Origin: an uncultured Anaeroplasmataceae bacterium
GTDB lineage: Bacteria > Bacillota_I > Bacilli_A > Acholeplasmatales > Anaeroplasmataceae
DNA length: 64,000 nt
Reading direction: 5' to 3'
NCBI GenBank assembly: GCA_910584005.1
Contig: CAJTXR010000001.1
Coordinates: 62,001 to 126,000 of the forward strand
The translations under genes were made by a program, and so were the position numbers. Below, piece by piece: positions 8,255-17,105 of the stretch (position 1 is its first letter; each line of letters opens with the position of its first letter). The notes beneath the pieces are model-generated. The model did no database searches. It was not told where the DNA came from and saw only the letters and a program-made list of their open reading frames with translations.

Positions 8255-8827
8255 ATGGATACTATAGTATTGGCCACAAGAAATAAGGGGAAACTGAAAG
8301 AATTTAAAAAAATATTAGATCCAATCCAAATTTTAGACTTAGAAGCAATCGGGGATCAAGAAGAAATCATAGAGTCAGGAACAACTTTTTATGAAAATGC
8401 CAAAATAAAAGCAAAGCGGATTGCCAAAAAATATGGTATACCAGCTTTAGCTGATGATTCTGGCTTAGAAGTAGATGCTTTGCATGGAGCACCTGGAATC
8501 TATTCTGCACGTTATGCAGGAGTTGAACAAGATGAAGAAGCCAATAATCAACTTTTAATTCAAAATTTGAAAGGAATAAAAAATCGTAAGGCTCGTTATA
8601 TTTGTGTGATTTGTCTATATTATCCTGATGATACCTTTCACATTGTAGAAGGCATTTGTGAAGGAGAAATATTAGAAACTGCCAGAGGAAATGAAGGATT
8701 TGGCTATGATCCATATTTTTATTCTACTGAACTTGAAAAAGGATTTGGAGAAATATCAATAGAAGAAAAAAATAAAGTTTCTCATCGGTTTAAAGCGATT
8801 CAAAAAATAAAGGAGTATTTATTATGA
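8255..8827 (+). CDS. rdgB: XTP/dITP (non-canonical purine NTP) pyrophosphatase
   Basis: A 190-residue HAM1/RdgB-family house-cleaning enzyme that hydrolyses XTP and dITP to monophosphates. Diagnostic segments are ATRNKGKLKEFK at the N-terminus, ALADDSGLEVDAL, GAPGIYSARYAG, EGFGYDPYF and the late KVSHRFKAI. The length is normal. It overlaps the next gene by four bases (ATGA), indicating translational coupling with a phosphodiesterase gene, a pairing seen in other Bacillota. Confidence 0.96.
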   Translation: MDTIVLATRNKGKLKEFKKILDPIQILDLEAIGDQEEIIESGTTFYENAKIKAKRIAKKYGIPALADDSGLEVDALHGAPGIYSARYAGVEQDEEANNQLLIQNLKGIKNRKARYICVICLYYPDDTFHIVEGICEGEILETARGNEGFGYDPYFYSTELEKGFGEISIEEKNKVSHRFKAIQKIKEYLL

Positions 8828-9264
8828 AACTCCTCCTTATTAGTGATTCTCATTCTTATGACCTATCAGATATATCCTTTCAAAAATATGATTTTGTGTT
8901 TCATGCTGGAGATTACGGTAGAAGTATTGCTTCTTTAGAACAAAATAAGATAGTCTATGTTAGAGGAAATTGTGATTTGATTGGGGAAAAATACAAGGTA
9001 ATTGAATGCTTTGGGAAAAAGATTTTACTTACGCATGGCAATATCGAAAATGTAAAGTATGGCTTTGAATCTTTAATTTATAAAGCGATGGAACTAGAGG
9101 TAGATTATTGCTTTTTCGGCCATACGCATACTCAAACTTATTTTGAGGAGGAAAACATTAGATTTATTAATCCAGGTGCTTTTCCCTCTTATGTTTTAAT
9201 AACGGAAGATGCAGTTCATTTATATCATAACGGAAGAAAAGAAACTAAACAGATGAAGTGGTGA
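8824..9264 (+). CDS. YfcE-type metal-dependent phosphodiesterase
   Basis: A 146-residue calcineurin-like phosphoesterase of the YfcE/MJ0936 family. The metal-binding motifs occur in order: SDSHSYD near the N-terminus, HAGDYG, RGNCD, THGN, GHTHTQ and a final NPGAF. These small proteins hydrolyse phosphodiesters in vitro; the physiological substrate is unknown. It overlaps rdgB by four bases and is followed after 7 bp by a large signalling-type gene, so the three are probably one transcript. Confidence 0.92.
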   Translation: MKLLLISDSHSYDLSDISFQKYDFVFHAGDYGRSIASLEQNKIVYVRGNCDLIGEKYKVIECFGKKILLTHGNIENVKYGFESLIYKAMELEVDYCFFGHTHTQTYFEEENIRFINPGAFPSYVLITEDAVHLYHNGRKETKQMKW

Positions 9265-9271
9265 TGAATTC

Positions 9272-12200
9272 ATGTATATTAATGAAGTATTACAATTAGA
9301 TAAAGTATCGGGCTCTATTAAAAAAATAGACTTATTTTTAGCTGGTTGTAATAAAAAAAGTCTAGAGTATTATAAGGCTTATTGTTATCGAAATTTAGTT
9401 TTACATGAAATAGGAAAAACAAACGAAGCTCTTAAGTCCCTATATGGCATGGTTATTGATTTTGCTAAAATGGAGGATGATGCGGTCATCAGTGTTTGTG
9501 ATGCTATCATCTCTATTACAATGGATGTCCACCGTCTAGATGAAGCTTCAAAATATATTCAAATCAAAAAACATCATTTAAGAGTTTCTAATGCGATTTT
9601 AAATACAATTGATGAAATTCATTTATCTATGGCCAAAAAAGAGTATAGTTCTGCCATTTTGGGTTTAAATGCTTATTTGGCCGATGATATCACAAGAGAT
9701 GATATGATATGGGGATATGAACAGCTAGCGAAGATTTATTATGAAATTCATGAGCCAGCAAAATTTTTAGATATTACCAATCGATTAGAAAAAATCTATT
9801 CTGAAAGTTTAAATACAAATAAGTTAATTGAAATTTATTCTATTCGGTTGAAACTAGCTTATGAGGCTGGAAATCATGTTAAGGTAATATGTGATGCAAA
9901 TCGGTTATTAAATGAATATGATTTACCAAAGGAAATTAAAATAAAAACTGTGACCTTATTGATGGATTGTTACTTAAAAAGTAAGGATTATCGAAAAGCA
10001 GCGATAATGGAAAGTAATTATGAAGAAGAATTAAAGGAAGTTTCATCCAATACGGCATTAGAATTTTCTAAAGTAAGTCTAGAACTTTATAAACAAACCA
10101 ATTCCTTAGTTTCTATCAAGCATTATCAAGATAAAATTAATGAATACAGTCAAGAAAAAAAGAAAGAAAATCATAAAAAGAAACAGAATAAGAATGCAAT
10201 TATAATTCCTAAAATAAAGGAAGAACAAGCAGAATCAGAACCAGTCTATAAACCTCAAGAACAGATTCAAGTCGTTGCTAAAGATATACCACAGGTCTAT
10301 GTATCTAATATGTATATTAAACTAGAAAAAATCTATTCGATTATTAATCAGTTAGAAGGGACAACAAAATTTAGAGAAATTTTACGTCTAACCTGTATTG
10401 AATTAACGAAACTGATATCCTTTGAAGAGGCTTATTTTCTTTATTATGATCAGCAATATGCGGGCTTTCAATATAAAAAAGAAAGAGTTTATGATAAGAA
10501 ACTTCTTTTTGAAGATATTGAAAATACATTAAATCAAGCAGCTATTTCTTTAGAACAAGAAATATATTTATCCCCTGATTCTAGTGAATATACGAAAAAC
10601 ATTGTAGATTCAGCTCCTTATCTAACGATTCCAAATGGCATTGCCTTTCCTTTATGGAAAGAGGATACTGTTTATGGCTCTTTGGCTTTTCTCAGTTCAA
10701 CTCCATTTTTACAAGAACCTATGGTTTATGAAACTTTACGTTTAATTTCCCAAATGCTCAATCGATCTTTTATTTTAGAATTAGAACAAAATGAAGTTCG
10801 CTCTGCAAACAAAAAAATGTTCTTTTTATATGAAAATATGAGTTCAGGTGTAAAAGAAATTGTAGATGAAAATATTCATCTTTCCTATCAAGCAAAAGAA
10901 ATGTTAGGAAGTTTAGAAGATACAACGCTTCATGAATATAGCTTACATATTCACCCAGAAGATTTACCTATCTATACAAGTACGCTAGAAGAAGTATTTA
11001 AAACGTTAAATTCCAAAACCATTTCTTACCGATATAAAAAGGGTGCAGAATATATCCATATAAAAGAAAGCATTTTTCCTTCTTTTGAAAATGGAATGAT
11101 TTTAATTTATTCCTTGTTAGAAAATATAAGTTCTGAAATCAAAATTAGAGATGAATTGATGAATCTTGCTTATATGAATCCCACAACAAAATTATTTACA
11201 GAATTAAAACTTACTGTTGATTTAAATGAACTCAGCAATCATCGCAAACTTAGTCTTGCTGTATTTGAAGTATATGATTTTAAACTATATGAGGAATTAT
11301 ATGGAATTAATTTTTCTAATCAACTCATTTATGCGATTGCAAAAACATTAAAAGAGGTTTTTATTAATCAATTTAATGTGCTTTCTTATCATTTAGAAAA
11401 AGAACGATTTGCTGTAGTTATCCTAGATTGTAATGATAAAAGAACGGTAGATCATATTTTATTAGAAGCATTTACAAAAATATCTACCCAGATTCATGAT
11501 AAAAATCATCGCGTATCCTTACTATTTCGATGTGGAGTATATCGCGTTTCAAAAAGTGCAACTCAGTTAGATTCTAATAAAATTATTCAATATGCTTACG
11601 ATGCTTTAACACTTGCCAAGGATAACCTTTTATTATCCAATCAAATCAAGCATTATGATAGTGAGGAAGCGAAACTCAAATTTAATGAAAATTCCTTAAT
11701 CACTCACATTAGTGAGGCAATTGATCATAATCGTATCGGTGTATGTTATAAGCAGATTGTAGATATTACAGAAGGAGAAGTTTTTGCTTTTGATGCGTAT
11801 TTATCTTTAGATAATTATGATATTGATGCATCTTATGTCAAACAAGTTATTGCTCGTAGAGGGTTAGAAGAAGTATTAAATAAGTATTTGATATCAAATG
11901 CTTCAAAAGATTTAAAAATGCTTAAGACTACAGCTAAGGGAGAACTTGCAATTTTAGTCGATGTGCATCCAAAAACGATTCAGCAAAATTTTGTTTCTTT
12001 TTTAGAAACTCAAAATACATTTTATAAAACAACTAAGAGGAACATTATCTTTTTTGTGTCAGATACTCAATCAAAACAAATTGAGGCTGCTCATCTTTTA
12101 GGATACCAATTTGCAAGTGAAGATGTATTTGATATTTATAAAGGGATTATTTCTTATTATGTATATGACATATCTAAAGGATTTGAAGTATTAAAAGAAA

Positions 12201-12361
12201 TCATTTCATTATGTAAAGAGAAAAAAGTATGTCTTATTGTATCCAATGTAAAAGAAAAAGAGGAATTACAAAAGCTTAAGGATATGGGAATTCAGTATCT
12301 ATATGGCCCCTATTATAAAAAAACAATACGAATGAAAAAAGTCATTGAAAAGTTATCATAA
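9272..12361 (+). CDS. TPR-GAF-PAS protein with degenerate GGDEF and EAL domains
   Basis: A 1029-residue protein without membrane segments. By eye: TPR-like helical repeats (1-300), a Lys-rich linker (300-330), a GAF-like domain (350-510), a PAS-like fold with HPEDLPIY (520-625), a GGDEF-like domain (630-790) and an EAL-like domain (800-1029). The GGDEF site reads LEKERF (708-713) and the EAL site reads FDA (840-842), so neither cyclic-di-GMP synthesis nor hydrolysis is expected. It could be a nucleotide receptor or a scaffold. It follows the small phosphodiesterase gene by 7 bp. Its start at 9272 follows GGTGATGAATTC. I see no other cyclic-di-GMP gene in the window. Confidence 0.85.
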   Translation: MYINEVLQLDKVSGSIKKIDLFLAGCNKKSLEYYKAYCYRNLVLHEIGKTNEALKSLYGMVIDFAKMEDDAVISVCDAIISITMDVHRLDEASKYIQIKKHHLRVSNAILNTIDEIHLSMAKKEYSSAILGLNAYLADDITRDDMIWGYEQLAKIYYEIHEPAKFLDITNRLEKIYSESLNTNKLIEIYSIRLKLAYEAGNHVKVICDANRLLNEYDLPKEIKIKTVTLLMDCYLKSKDYRKAAIMESNYEEELKEVSSNTALEFSKVSLELYKQTNSLVSIKHYQDKINEYSQEKKKENHKKKQNKNAIIIPKIKEEQAESEPVYKPQEQIQVVAKDIPQVYVSNMYIKLEKIYSIINQLEGTTKFREILRLTCIELTKLISFEEAYFLYYDQQYAGFQYKKERVYDKKLLFEDIENTLNQAAISLEQEIYLSPDSSEYTKNIVDSAPYLTIPNGIAFPLWKEDTVYGSLAFLSSTPFLQEPMVYETLRLISQMLNRSFILELEQNEVRSANKKMFFLYENMSSGVKEIVDENIHLSYQAKEMLGSLEDTTLHEYSLHIHPEDLPIYTSTLEEVFKTLNSKTISYRYKKGAEYIHIKESIFPSFENGMILIYSLLENISSEIKIRDELMNLAYMNPTTKLFTELKLTVDLNELSNHRKLSLAVFEVYDFKLYEELYGINFSNQLIYAIAKTLKEVFINQFNVLSYHLEKERFAVVILDCNDKRTVDHILLEAFTKISTQIHDKNHRVSLLFRCGVYRVSKSATQLDSNKIIQYAYDALTLAKDNLLLSNQIKHYDSEEAKLKFNENSLITHISEAIDHNRIGVCYKQIVDITEGEVFAFDAYLSLDNYDIDASYVKQVIARRGLEEVLNKYLISNASKDLKMLKTTAKGELAILVDVHPKTIQQNFVSFLETQNTFYKTTKRNIIFFVSDTQSKQIEAAHLLGYQFASEDVFDIYKGIISYYVYDISKGFEVLKEIISLCKEKKVCLIVSNVKEKEELQKLKDMGIQYLYGPYYKKTIRMKKVIEKLS

Positions 12362-12407
12362 TTCAATTTTTGATTTCATATAATTTACTATAAGAGAGGG
12401 AAATTGT

Positions 12408-12896
12408 ATGAAAAAGAAATTGAGATTACCAATATTACTTTTGGCGGTTGTAGTCATGATGTCTATCTTCTATATCCATGAAGCCAATAAGCCATCAGCT
12501 CCAGTTACATCACCAGGACTTGATACATCAACAACCAACCCAGATTTTTCAGAAGCTCGTATGAAAAGCATTGAAGAAGTAAATGCTTTAATTGAAGAGG
12601 CTGAAGCAAAAATAGCTGCAGGTGGGTTATCTGTGGCAGAAGTAGAAGCTGAAAATGCGAAAATAACTAGCTTAAGACAAACAAAGGTAAATGAAATCGC
12701 ATTAGAAGAAATGATTATGGCTTCCTTAAGTTTTGAAGATGTTTTAGTTCTTTTAGAAGATGATATTCTTGTGATTGATTTATACACAGATAAAGAACTT
12801 ACTAAAGCCACATTTATTAGTATTTCACGTCTAGCAAATGAAAAGTTTTCAAATACGTATACGGTGAAGCTGACAACAACTTCCAGTACACAATAA
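12408..12896 (+). CDS. SpoIIIAH-like protein
   Basis: The 162-residue product has one N-terminal membrane segment (about 5-24), a Pro/Ser/Thr-rich linker, then a charged helical region and a C-terminal alternating beta-strand domain ending TYTVKLTT. The SEARMKSIEEVNALIEEAEA stretch and the following VNEIALEEMIMASLSFEDVLV match the SpoIIIAH-like family (YscJ/FliF-related ring domain). In Bacillus subtilis SpoIIIAH bridges mother cell and forespore through SpoIIQ. Here it stands alone, without spoIIIAA-AG neighbours, and closes a transcript after the GGDEF/EAL-like gene. A role outside sporulation is possible. Confidence 0.75.
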   Translation: MKKKLRLPILLLAVVVMMSIFYIHEANKPSAPVTSPGLDTSTTNPDFSEARMKSIEEVNALIEEAEAKIAAGGLSVAEVEAENAKITSLRQTKVNEIALEEMIMASLSFEDVLVLLEDDILVIDLYTDKELTKATFISISRLANEKFSNTYTVKLTTTSSTQ

Positions 12897-12923
12897 AAAA
12901 ATGGGTATTTTGTACCCATTTTC
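12895..12923. terminator. Bidirectional terminator
   Basis: TGGGTA (12902-12907) pairs with TACCCA (12913-12918), with an A-run before and a T-run after. It separates two convergent genes. Confidence 0.8.
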
Positions 12924-12929
12924 TTTGTT

Positions 12930-13520
12930 TTATTCTTCCTCTGGCTTATCTTTCTTTTTATTATTTTGTTGTTCTAAAAATAGTTTATTTAAAAAGAGGA
13001 TTCGCTTACTGATAGAGATGCAAGTGCTCGCTGTAACTGCTAGATCTACAGCCAAATTGGTAAGCCCAGTTAAATCATTATCTTCAATTTGATTTAGCAT
13101 TTCTGTTGTATTATGAATGGCTTCTTTATTTTTTTCACTAACTAAATCTTTAAAAGAATTAAAAGCCTCATCCATCACAATGTTTTCTTTTTGATAGAGC
13201 TCATCAATGATTTGCTTAATTTCAGCAATCGTAAGGACTTGCTTTAATGTACATACCTCTTCAATTAGAGCTAAATGTTTGCGGTTATATTTTTTAGTAA
13301 TTGGTGCAGAAATGACTTCGCCTTTTACATAATTATTAATCATTGAGGATGTGATTTGTTTATCCAAAGAAGAAGTTTGGAAAATTGCCAACTGCTTTTC
13401 TAAAAAAGTGACAACCTGATCCATATATAGATCAATATCTGGTAGTTCCTTATAGTCTTTATAGGAAAAATTATCTAATTCCTTGAGCCAATTGTTTAAT
13501 ACTGTATTAATTGATTCCAT
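12930..13520 (-). CDS. DUF1836 family protein (putative DNA-binding)
   Basis: A 196-residue protein with the typical DUF1836 pattern: ELPDIDLYMDQVVTFLEKQL, then TSSMINNYVKGEVISAPITKKY and LALIEEVCTLKQVL. The family carries a MerR-like helix-turn-helix and is thought to bind DNA; targets are unknown. The frame is open from a GTG at 13550, but the GGGGTGG ribosome site favours one of two adjacent ATGs at 13523/13520. The C-terminus ends in a run of Lys, Asn and Glu. It is convergent with the SpoIIIAH-like gene and divergent from the SGNH-like gene at 13652. Confidence 0.85.
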   Translation of the reverse strand: MESINTVLNNWLKELDNFSYKDYKELPDIDLYMDQVVTFLEKQLAIFQTSSLDKQITSSMINNYVKGEVISAPITKKYNRKHLALIEEVCTLKQVLTIAEIKQIIDELYQKENIVMDEAFNSFKDLVSEKNKEAIHNTTEMLNQIEDNDLTGLTNLAVDLAVTASTCISISKRILFLNKLFLEQQNNKKKDKPEEE

Positions 13521-13587
13521 CATACCACCCCACATTTGATATTTTATCACAAATTATTTAAAATTACAATTATTTTATAAAAAAAGG

Positions 13588-13616
13588 TTGACAAGTTAAA
13601 TTTATTGATGTAAACT
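13588..13616 (+). promoter_or_regulatory. Promoter with repeated TGTAAACTAG elements
   Basis: TTGACA (13588-13593), 17 bp, then TAAACT (13611-13616). TGTAAACTAG occurs twice (13609-13618 and 13622-13631), covering the -10 box and the likely transcription start. This placement suits a repressor. The element resembles the putative MarR operator at 29694-29712. Confidence 0.65.
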
Positions 13617-13651
13617 AGTATTGTAAACTAGATAACAGGAGGAATTAAAAC

Positions 13652-14143
13652 ATGAGAAAGAGAATAGCTATATTTGGTGGTAGTTTATTTCAAGACATCA
13701 AATTAGAAAATAAAAAGTTTATTATTACTCACAATCAAGTATCTATAAAATTATCTAAAAATTATGACATAGAAAATTATTCTGTTCAGGGACTGACTGC
13801 CTCTAGGGCACTGCGTTTAATCAAAGCAATTCCAATTCAAGAATTATACAATGATTGTATTCTTGCGTTAGGAGAATGGGATATGGAAAATCCATCCGCT
13901 TTTGAAGGAACATTAAAAGAAATTATTCAAGAATTATTAAAAAATAATGTTCGGCCACTGCTCGTTAGTCTACCTCAGGACCTTCTTAAAAATGAAGTGG
14001 CAGTAAATATCCAAAATGCAATTGATCATGTTGCAGTTGAAATGAATGTGGATTACATTTACGAAGGAAATACAAATAAAACTGTATCTTATATTGTCCT
14101 TGATGATGAAGATATGAGCAATGCAATTTTAGAATTATGTTAA
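13652..14143 (+). CDS. SGNH/GDSL-hydrolase-like protein, catalytic serine motif altered
   Basis: A 163-residue protein. The N-terminus IAIFGGSLFQDI corresponds to the GDSL block (usually GDSxT), with Gly-Gly in place of Gly-Asp. It is followed by NYSVQGLTASRAL and ILALGEWDMEN, which line up with the G- and N-blocks of SGNH hydrolases. No clear C-terminal DxxH block is visible. Fold homology is therefore likely, but esterase activity is doubtful. It has its own promoter with operator-like repeats and an AGGAGG ribosome site, and a terminator separates it from the glycosyltransferase gene. Confidence 0.6.
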   Translation: MRKRIAIFGGSLFQDIKLENKKFIITHNQVSIKLSKNYDIENYSVQGLTASRALRLIKAIPIQELYNDCILALGEWDMENPSAFEGTLKEIIQELLKNNVRPLLVSLPQDLLKNEVAVNIQNAIDHVAVEMNVDYIYEGNTNKTVSYIVLDDEDMSNAILELC

Positions 14144-14148
14144 CAAGA

Positions 14149-14190
14149 GAAAGGGAAATGTAAATTATCTTTTGCATTTCCCTTTCTTAA
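14149..14190 (+). terminator. Intrinsic terminator
   Basis: GAAAGGGAAATG (14149-14160) pairs with CATTTCCCTTTC (14175-14186) across a 14-base AT-rich loop. The trailing T-run is short. Confidence 0.65.
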
Positions 14191-14257
14191 TTAAAAAAAA
14201 CTTGTCTATTTTTTATAGATATTGTATAATTAGGATAATAGAAAAAGGGTGAGTTTT

Positions 14258-15397
14258 ATGATTATAACGTTAATTGTTGATTCTTATGCTTCAGCATCTA
14301 ACGGAACAACGATGACTACTAGACGCTTTGCTGAAGTATTAATGAAGCACGGACATACCGTTCGCATTGCCGCATCAACGGTTGATAATATAGATCCAGA
14401 GAATTCTTTTGAATTAGGTATTTCTAAAATACCTGTATTATATCAAGTATCTAAATCACAAGGATTTATTTTTGCTAAAAAAAATAAGAAGGTTATCCAA
14501 GAAGCAATAAAAGGCAGTGATGTTGTTCATTTTCTTTTGCCATTTGGATGTCAAAGGTATGGAAAGAAGATATGCGATCAGCTTCATATTCCATCTACTG
14601 CGGCATTTCATCTTCAGCCAGAAAACATTACTTCAACGATTCATATGAATAAGATGAAGTTTGTAAATAACTATATATATCATAAATTTAAAAAATTTTA
14701 TAATAAATTCAAGCATGTTCATTGTCCTTCTAATATGATTGCGGATCAATTACGGGAGCATGGCTACAAAGCCAATTTACATGTAATTTCTAATGGAGTC
14801 AGTGATGCTTTTAAAAAACAAGAGGTAAGTAAGCCAGAGCTTTTAAAGGATAAGTTTGTCATTTTAATGATTGGTAGATACAGTGTAGAAAAACGTCAGG
14901 ATTTGATAATACATGCCATTAAAGAATCCAAATATGAAGCAAAGATTCAATTGATTCTAGCAGGGAAAGGTCCATGGAAATCTCATCTTGAGGCTTTAGG
15001 AAATGAACTTACGAATCCTCCTATTTTTGGATTTTATAATGAGAAGGAATTGATTGATGTCATCAATTATAGTGATCTATATGTGCATGCTTCTGATGCA
15101 GAAATAGAAGCAATTAGCTGTATGGAGGCTTTTACTTGTGGGCTTGTTCCAGTTATTTCAGACAGTAAGATTTCTGCTACCAATCAGTTTGCTTTAGATG
15201 AGCATAATTTATTTGAACATGGAAATTATCATTCTTTAAAAGAAAAAATAGAATATTATATAGAACATCCTTTAGAAAAAAAGCAGAGAAGTTTAGAATA
15301 CATAGAATATGCCAAGCAGTATTCTATTGATAATTGTGTAAGTCAACTTGAGGATGTATTTACGCTTGCGATAGAAGAAATGAAACAATCTAAATGA
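14258..15397 (+). CDS. GT4-family glycosyltransferase
   Basis: A 379-residue GT-B glycosyltransferase. The N-terminal half has the acceptor-side TLIVDSYASASNGTTMTTRRFAE pattern and HCPSNMIADQLREHGY. The C-terminal half has the donor-side GRYSVEKRQDLIIHA, LAGKGPW and the retaining E-x7-E region around EAISCMEAFTCGLVPV. It resembles diacylglycerol glucosyltransferases and other lipid- or surface-glycan enzymes; the acceptor cannot be fixed from sequence. A GTG lies three codons upstream in frame, but the ATG at 14258 fits the AAGGGTGAG site better. It forms a single-gene unit between two terminators. Confidence 0.88.
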   Translation: MIITLIVDSYASASNGTTMTTRRFAEVLMKHGHTVRIAASTVDNIDPENSFELGISKIPVLYQVSKSQGFIFAKKNKKVIQEAIKGSDVVHFLLPFGCQRYGKKICDQLHIPSTAAFHLQPENITSTIHMNKMKFVNNYIYHKFKKFYNKFKHVHCPSNMIADQLREHGYKANLHVISNGVSDAFKKQEVSKPELLKDKFVILMIGRYSVEKRQDLIIHAIKESKYEAKIQLILAGKGPWKSHLEALGNELTNPPIFGFYNEKELIDVINYSDLYVHASDAEIEAISCMEAFTCGLVPVISDSKISATNQFALDEHNLFEHGNYHSLKEKIEYYIEHPLEKKQRSLEYIEYAKQYSIDNCVSQLEDVFTLAIEEMKQSK

Positions 15398-15408
15398 TTT
15401 TTTAGGAT

Positions 15409-15447
15409 ATAAACCAGCTTTTATTTTTAAGGCTGGTTTATATTTTA
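15409..15447 (+). terminator. Intrinsic terminator after the glycosyltransferase gene
   Basis: ATAAACCAGC (15409-15418) pairs with GCTGGTTTAT (15432-15441), followed by ATTTTAATT. Confidence 0.75.
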
Positions 15448-15466
15448 ATTATACTAGGAGATTTAT

Positions 15467-15922
15467 ATGGAAAATTTAGAAAAAACAAAAGAAGAAATCG
15501 ATCAAGAACACCTGAAAACTAAATTTGAGGAACGGATCAATAAACAATATAAATATAGTAGAAAAATCTTATTATCTGTTTTCCTTCCAATAGGTTTGAT
15601 ATTTATCTTCTTTGGGATTTTATTTTTTGTAATAACTATAGGAGAAGATTCAACCAATGATGACAACATTATGGCAATTATTTTTTTCAGCATGGGTGGT
15701 ATATTCATTTTAATTGCGATTTTGTTTTATTTTTGTATGCCAAGATCATATACTTATGAAACCTACTTAAAACGAAAAGAGAAATATTTTTCTATGTATT
15801 ATGGTCATGCAATTATTGAATTAGAAGCTAAGATTGAATTATTAGAGGAAAGTAAAGAAGAACTAGAAAACAAAGTAAATCAATTAGAATCCAAATTAGA
15901 GGAATATAGAAGAAGAAATTAA
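15467..15922 (+). CDS. Two-TM protein with C-terminal coiled coil, unknown function
   Basis: The 151-residue product has a charged N-terminus (1-30), two hydrophobic segments (about 33-57 and 68-89) and a C-terminal heptad-like coiled coil rich in Glu, Leu and Lys (115-151). I do not recognise a family. The topology puts both ends in the cytoplasm, so the coiled coil could dimerise or recruit a partner. It has an AGGAGATT ribosome site and is bounded by terminators, so it appears to be a single-gene unit. Confidence 0.75.
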   Translation: MENLEKTKEEIDQEHLKTKFEERINKQYKYSRKILLSVFLPIGLIFIFFGILFFVITIGEDSTNDDNIMAIIFFSMGGIFILIAILFYFCMPRSYTYETYLKRKEKYFSMYYGHAIIELEAKIELLEESKEELENKVNQLESKLEEYRRRN

Positions 15923-15925
15923 TTT

Positions 15926-15962
15926 AAAGGAAAGAAGATGGTATAGCTTCTTTCCTTTTTTT
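15926..15962 (+). terminator. Intrinsic terminator
   Basis: A perfect 12-bp stem, AAAGGAAAGAAG (15926-15937) with CTTCTTTCCTTT (15947-15958), and a T-run. Confidence 0.9.
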
Positions 15963-16001
15963 AAATAAAATGGTAAAATAAGAACAAAAGTAGGTGGTAA
16001 T

Positions 16002-17105
16002 ATGAAGGTTGCAATCTTAGGTGGTGGTGCCTGTGGACTTGTCCTTGCAAACATTTTAGAACAAAATCAAATTGAATATGAAGTGTTTGAAAAAAGTTTA
16101 GTTGGACGAAAGATTTTGGCAAGTGGGAATGGCAAAGCGAATATTGCTAACCTAAATGTTACTCTAGATTCATATAATCAAAGATTTGGATATGAACTTG
16201 TTAAGGAATATCAAGATCGTTTGTTTCAATTTTTTAAATCAATTCATTTATTGACCAAAAAAGATGAAGAGGGAAGAATTTATCCTTATAGTGAATCTTC
16301 TTTATCTGTACTTAATTGTTTATTAAAGAATAAATTAAAACTAGTAGAGAATTTTGCTGTAACTTCAATTACTAAAATAAATCATAAATATTATATCAAC
16401 TCTGTTCGGGGACCTTTTGATCTTGTTGTATTGGCCACTGGATCGATGGCTTCCTTTTTGCCTAAAAAACAGGATGGATTTTATTCTTATTTGGATACAA
16501 TTCATTTGCCTATCCGTAAACCAACTCCAAGTTTAGTTGGGTTTCAATTGGATTGTGACTTTAAAAAGATTGCAGGTGTTCGAGTGAAGTGCAGGGCTTC
16601 CTTACTCAAAGATGAACAACGAATTCATCAGGAGGCTGGAGAGGTGATTTTAAAAACAGATGGTATATCTGGAATTTGTATTTTAAATTTGTCCAGTAAG
16701 TATGCTAGACTAAAGGATAAATCCAATTGCTTTATATCTTTAGATTTGCTACCAGATGTTCATCCTTTTGAAGAAGGATATTCAGATTTAGAAGGAATTC
16801 TTCATCCGAAATTGGTCAATTATTTTAAGGAACATCATCTGAATTTAGATCAAGTTCATCATTTTAAATTTTTAATTAAGGATGTGTATGATTTTGAATT
16901 TGCTCAAGTTGTATCTGGAGGCGTTCCTTTAGATGAGGTCAATCCCAATTTAACTTTAAAACAAGATTCAAATTTCTACATTGGTGGAGAGCTCTTAGAT
17001 GTTGATGGAATGTGTGGAGGATATAATTTAATGTTTGCTTTCGCTTGTGGATTAAAAATAGGAGAAGAAATATGCAATATCAAATCCAATCGTTTAAAGT
17101 CTTAG
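16002..17105 (+). CDS. HI0933/BaiN-family flavoprotein
   Basis: A 367-residue NAD(P)/FAD-dependent oxidoreductase. It begins with the dinucleotide-binding motif LGGGACGLVLA and has the family-specific GRKILASGNGKANIAN. A second flavin-contact region lies in LVVLATGSMASF, and the C-terminus has GGELLDVDGMCGGYNLMFAFACG. The family (YhiN/HI0933) is widespread; some members reduce bile-acid intermediates, but most have no assigned substrate. The next gene, also a flavoprotein, starts 33 bp inside its 3' end, so the two are translationally coupled. Confidence 0.9.
   Translation: MKVAILGGGACGLVLANILEQNQIEYEVFEKSLVGRKILASGNGKANIANLNVTLDSYNQRFGYELVKEYQDRLFQFFKSIHLLTKKDEEGRIYPYSESSLSVLNCLLKNKLKLVENFAVTSITKINHKYYINSVRGPFDLVVLATGSMASFLPKKQDGFYSYLDTIHLPIRKPTPSLVGFQLDCDFKKIAGVRVKCRASLLKDEQRIHQEAGEVILKTDGISGICILNLSSKYARLKDKSNCFISLDLLPDVHPFEEGYSDLEGILHPKLVNYFKEHHLNLDQVHHFKFLIKDVYDFEFAQVVSGGVPLDEVNPNLTLKQDSNFYIGGELLDVDGMCGGYNLMFAFACGLKIGEEICNIKSNRLKS

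Noticed and set aside
13609..13631. Short direct repeats as a CRISPR remnant
   Set aside because: Only two 10-bp copies, 13 bp apart, over a promoter; an operator explains them better.
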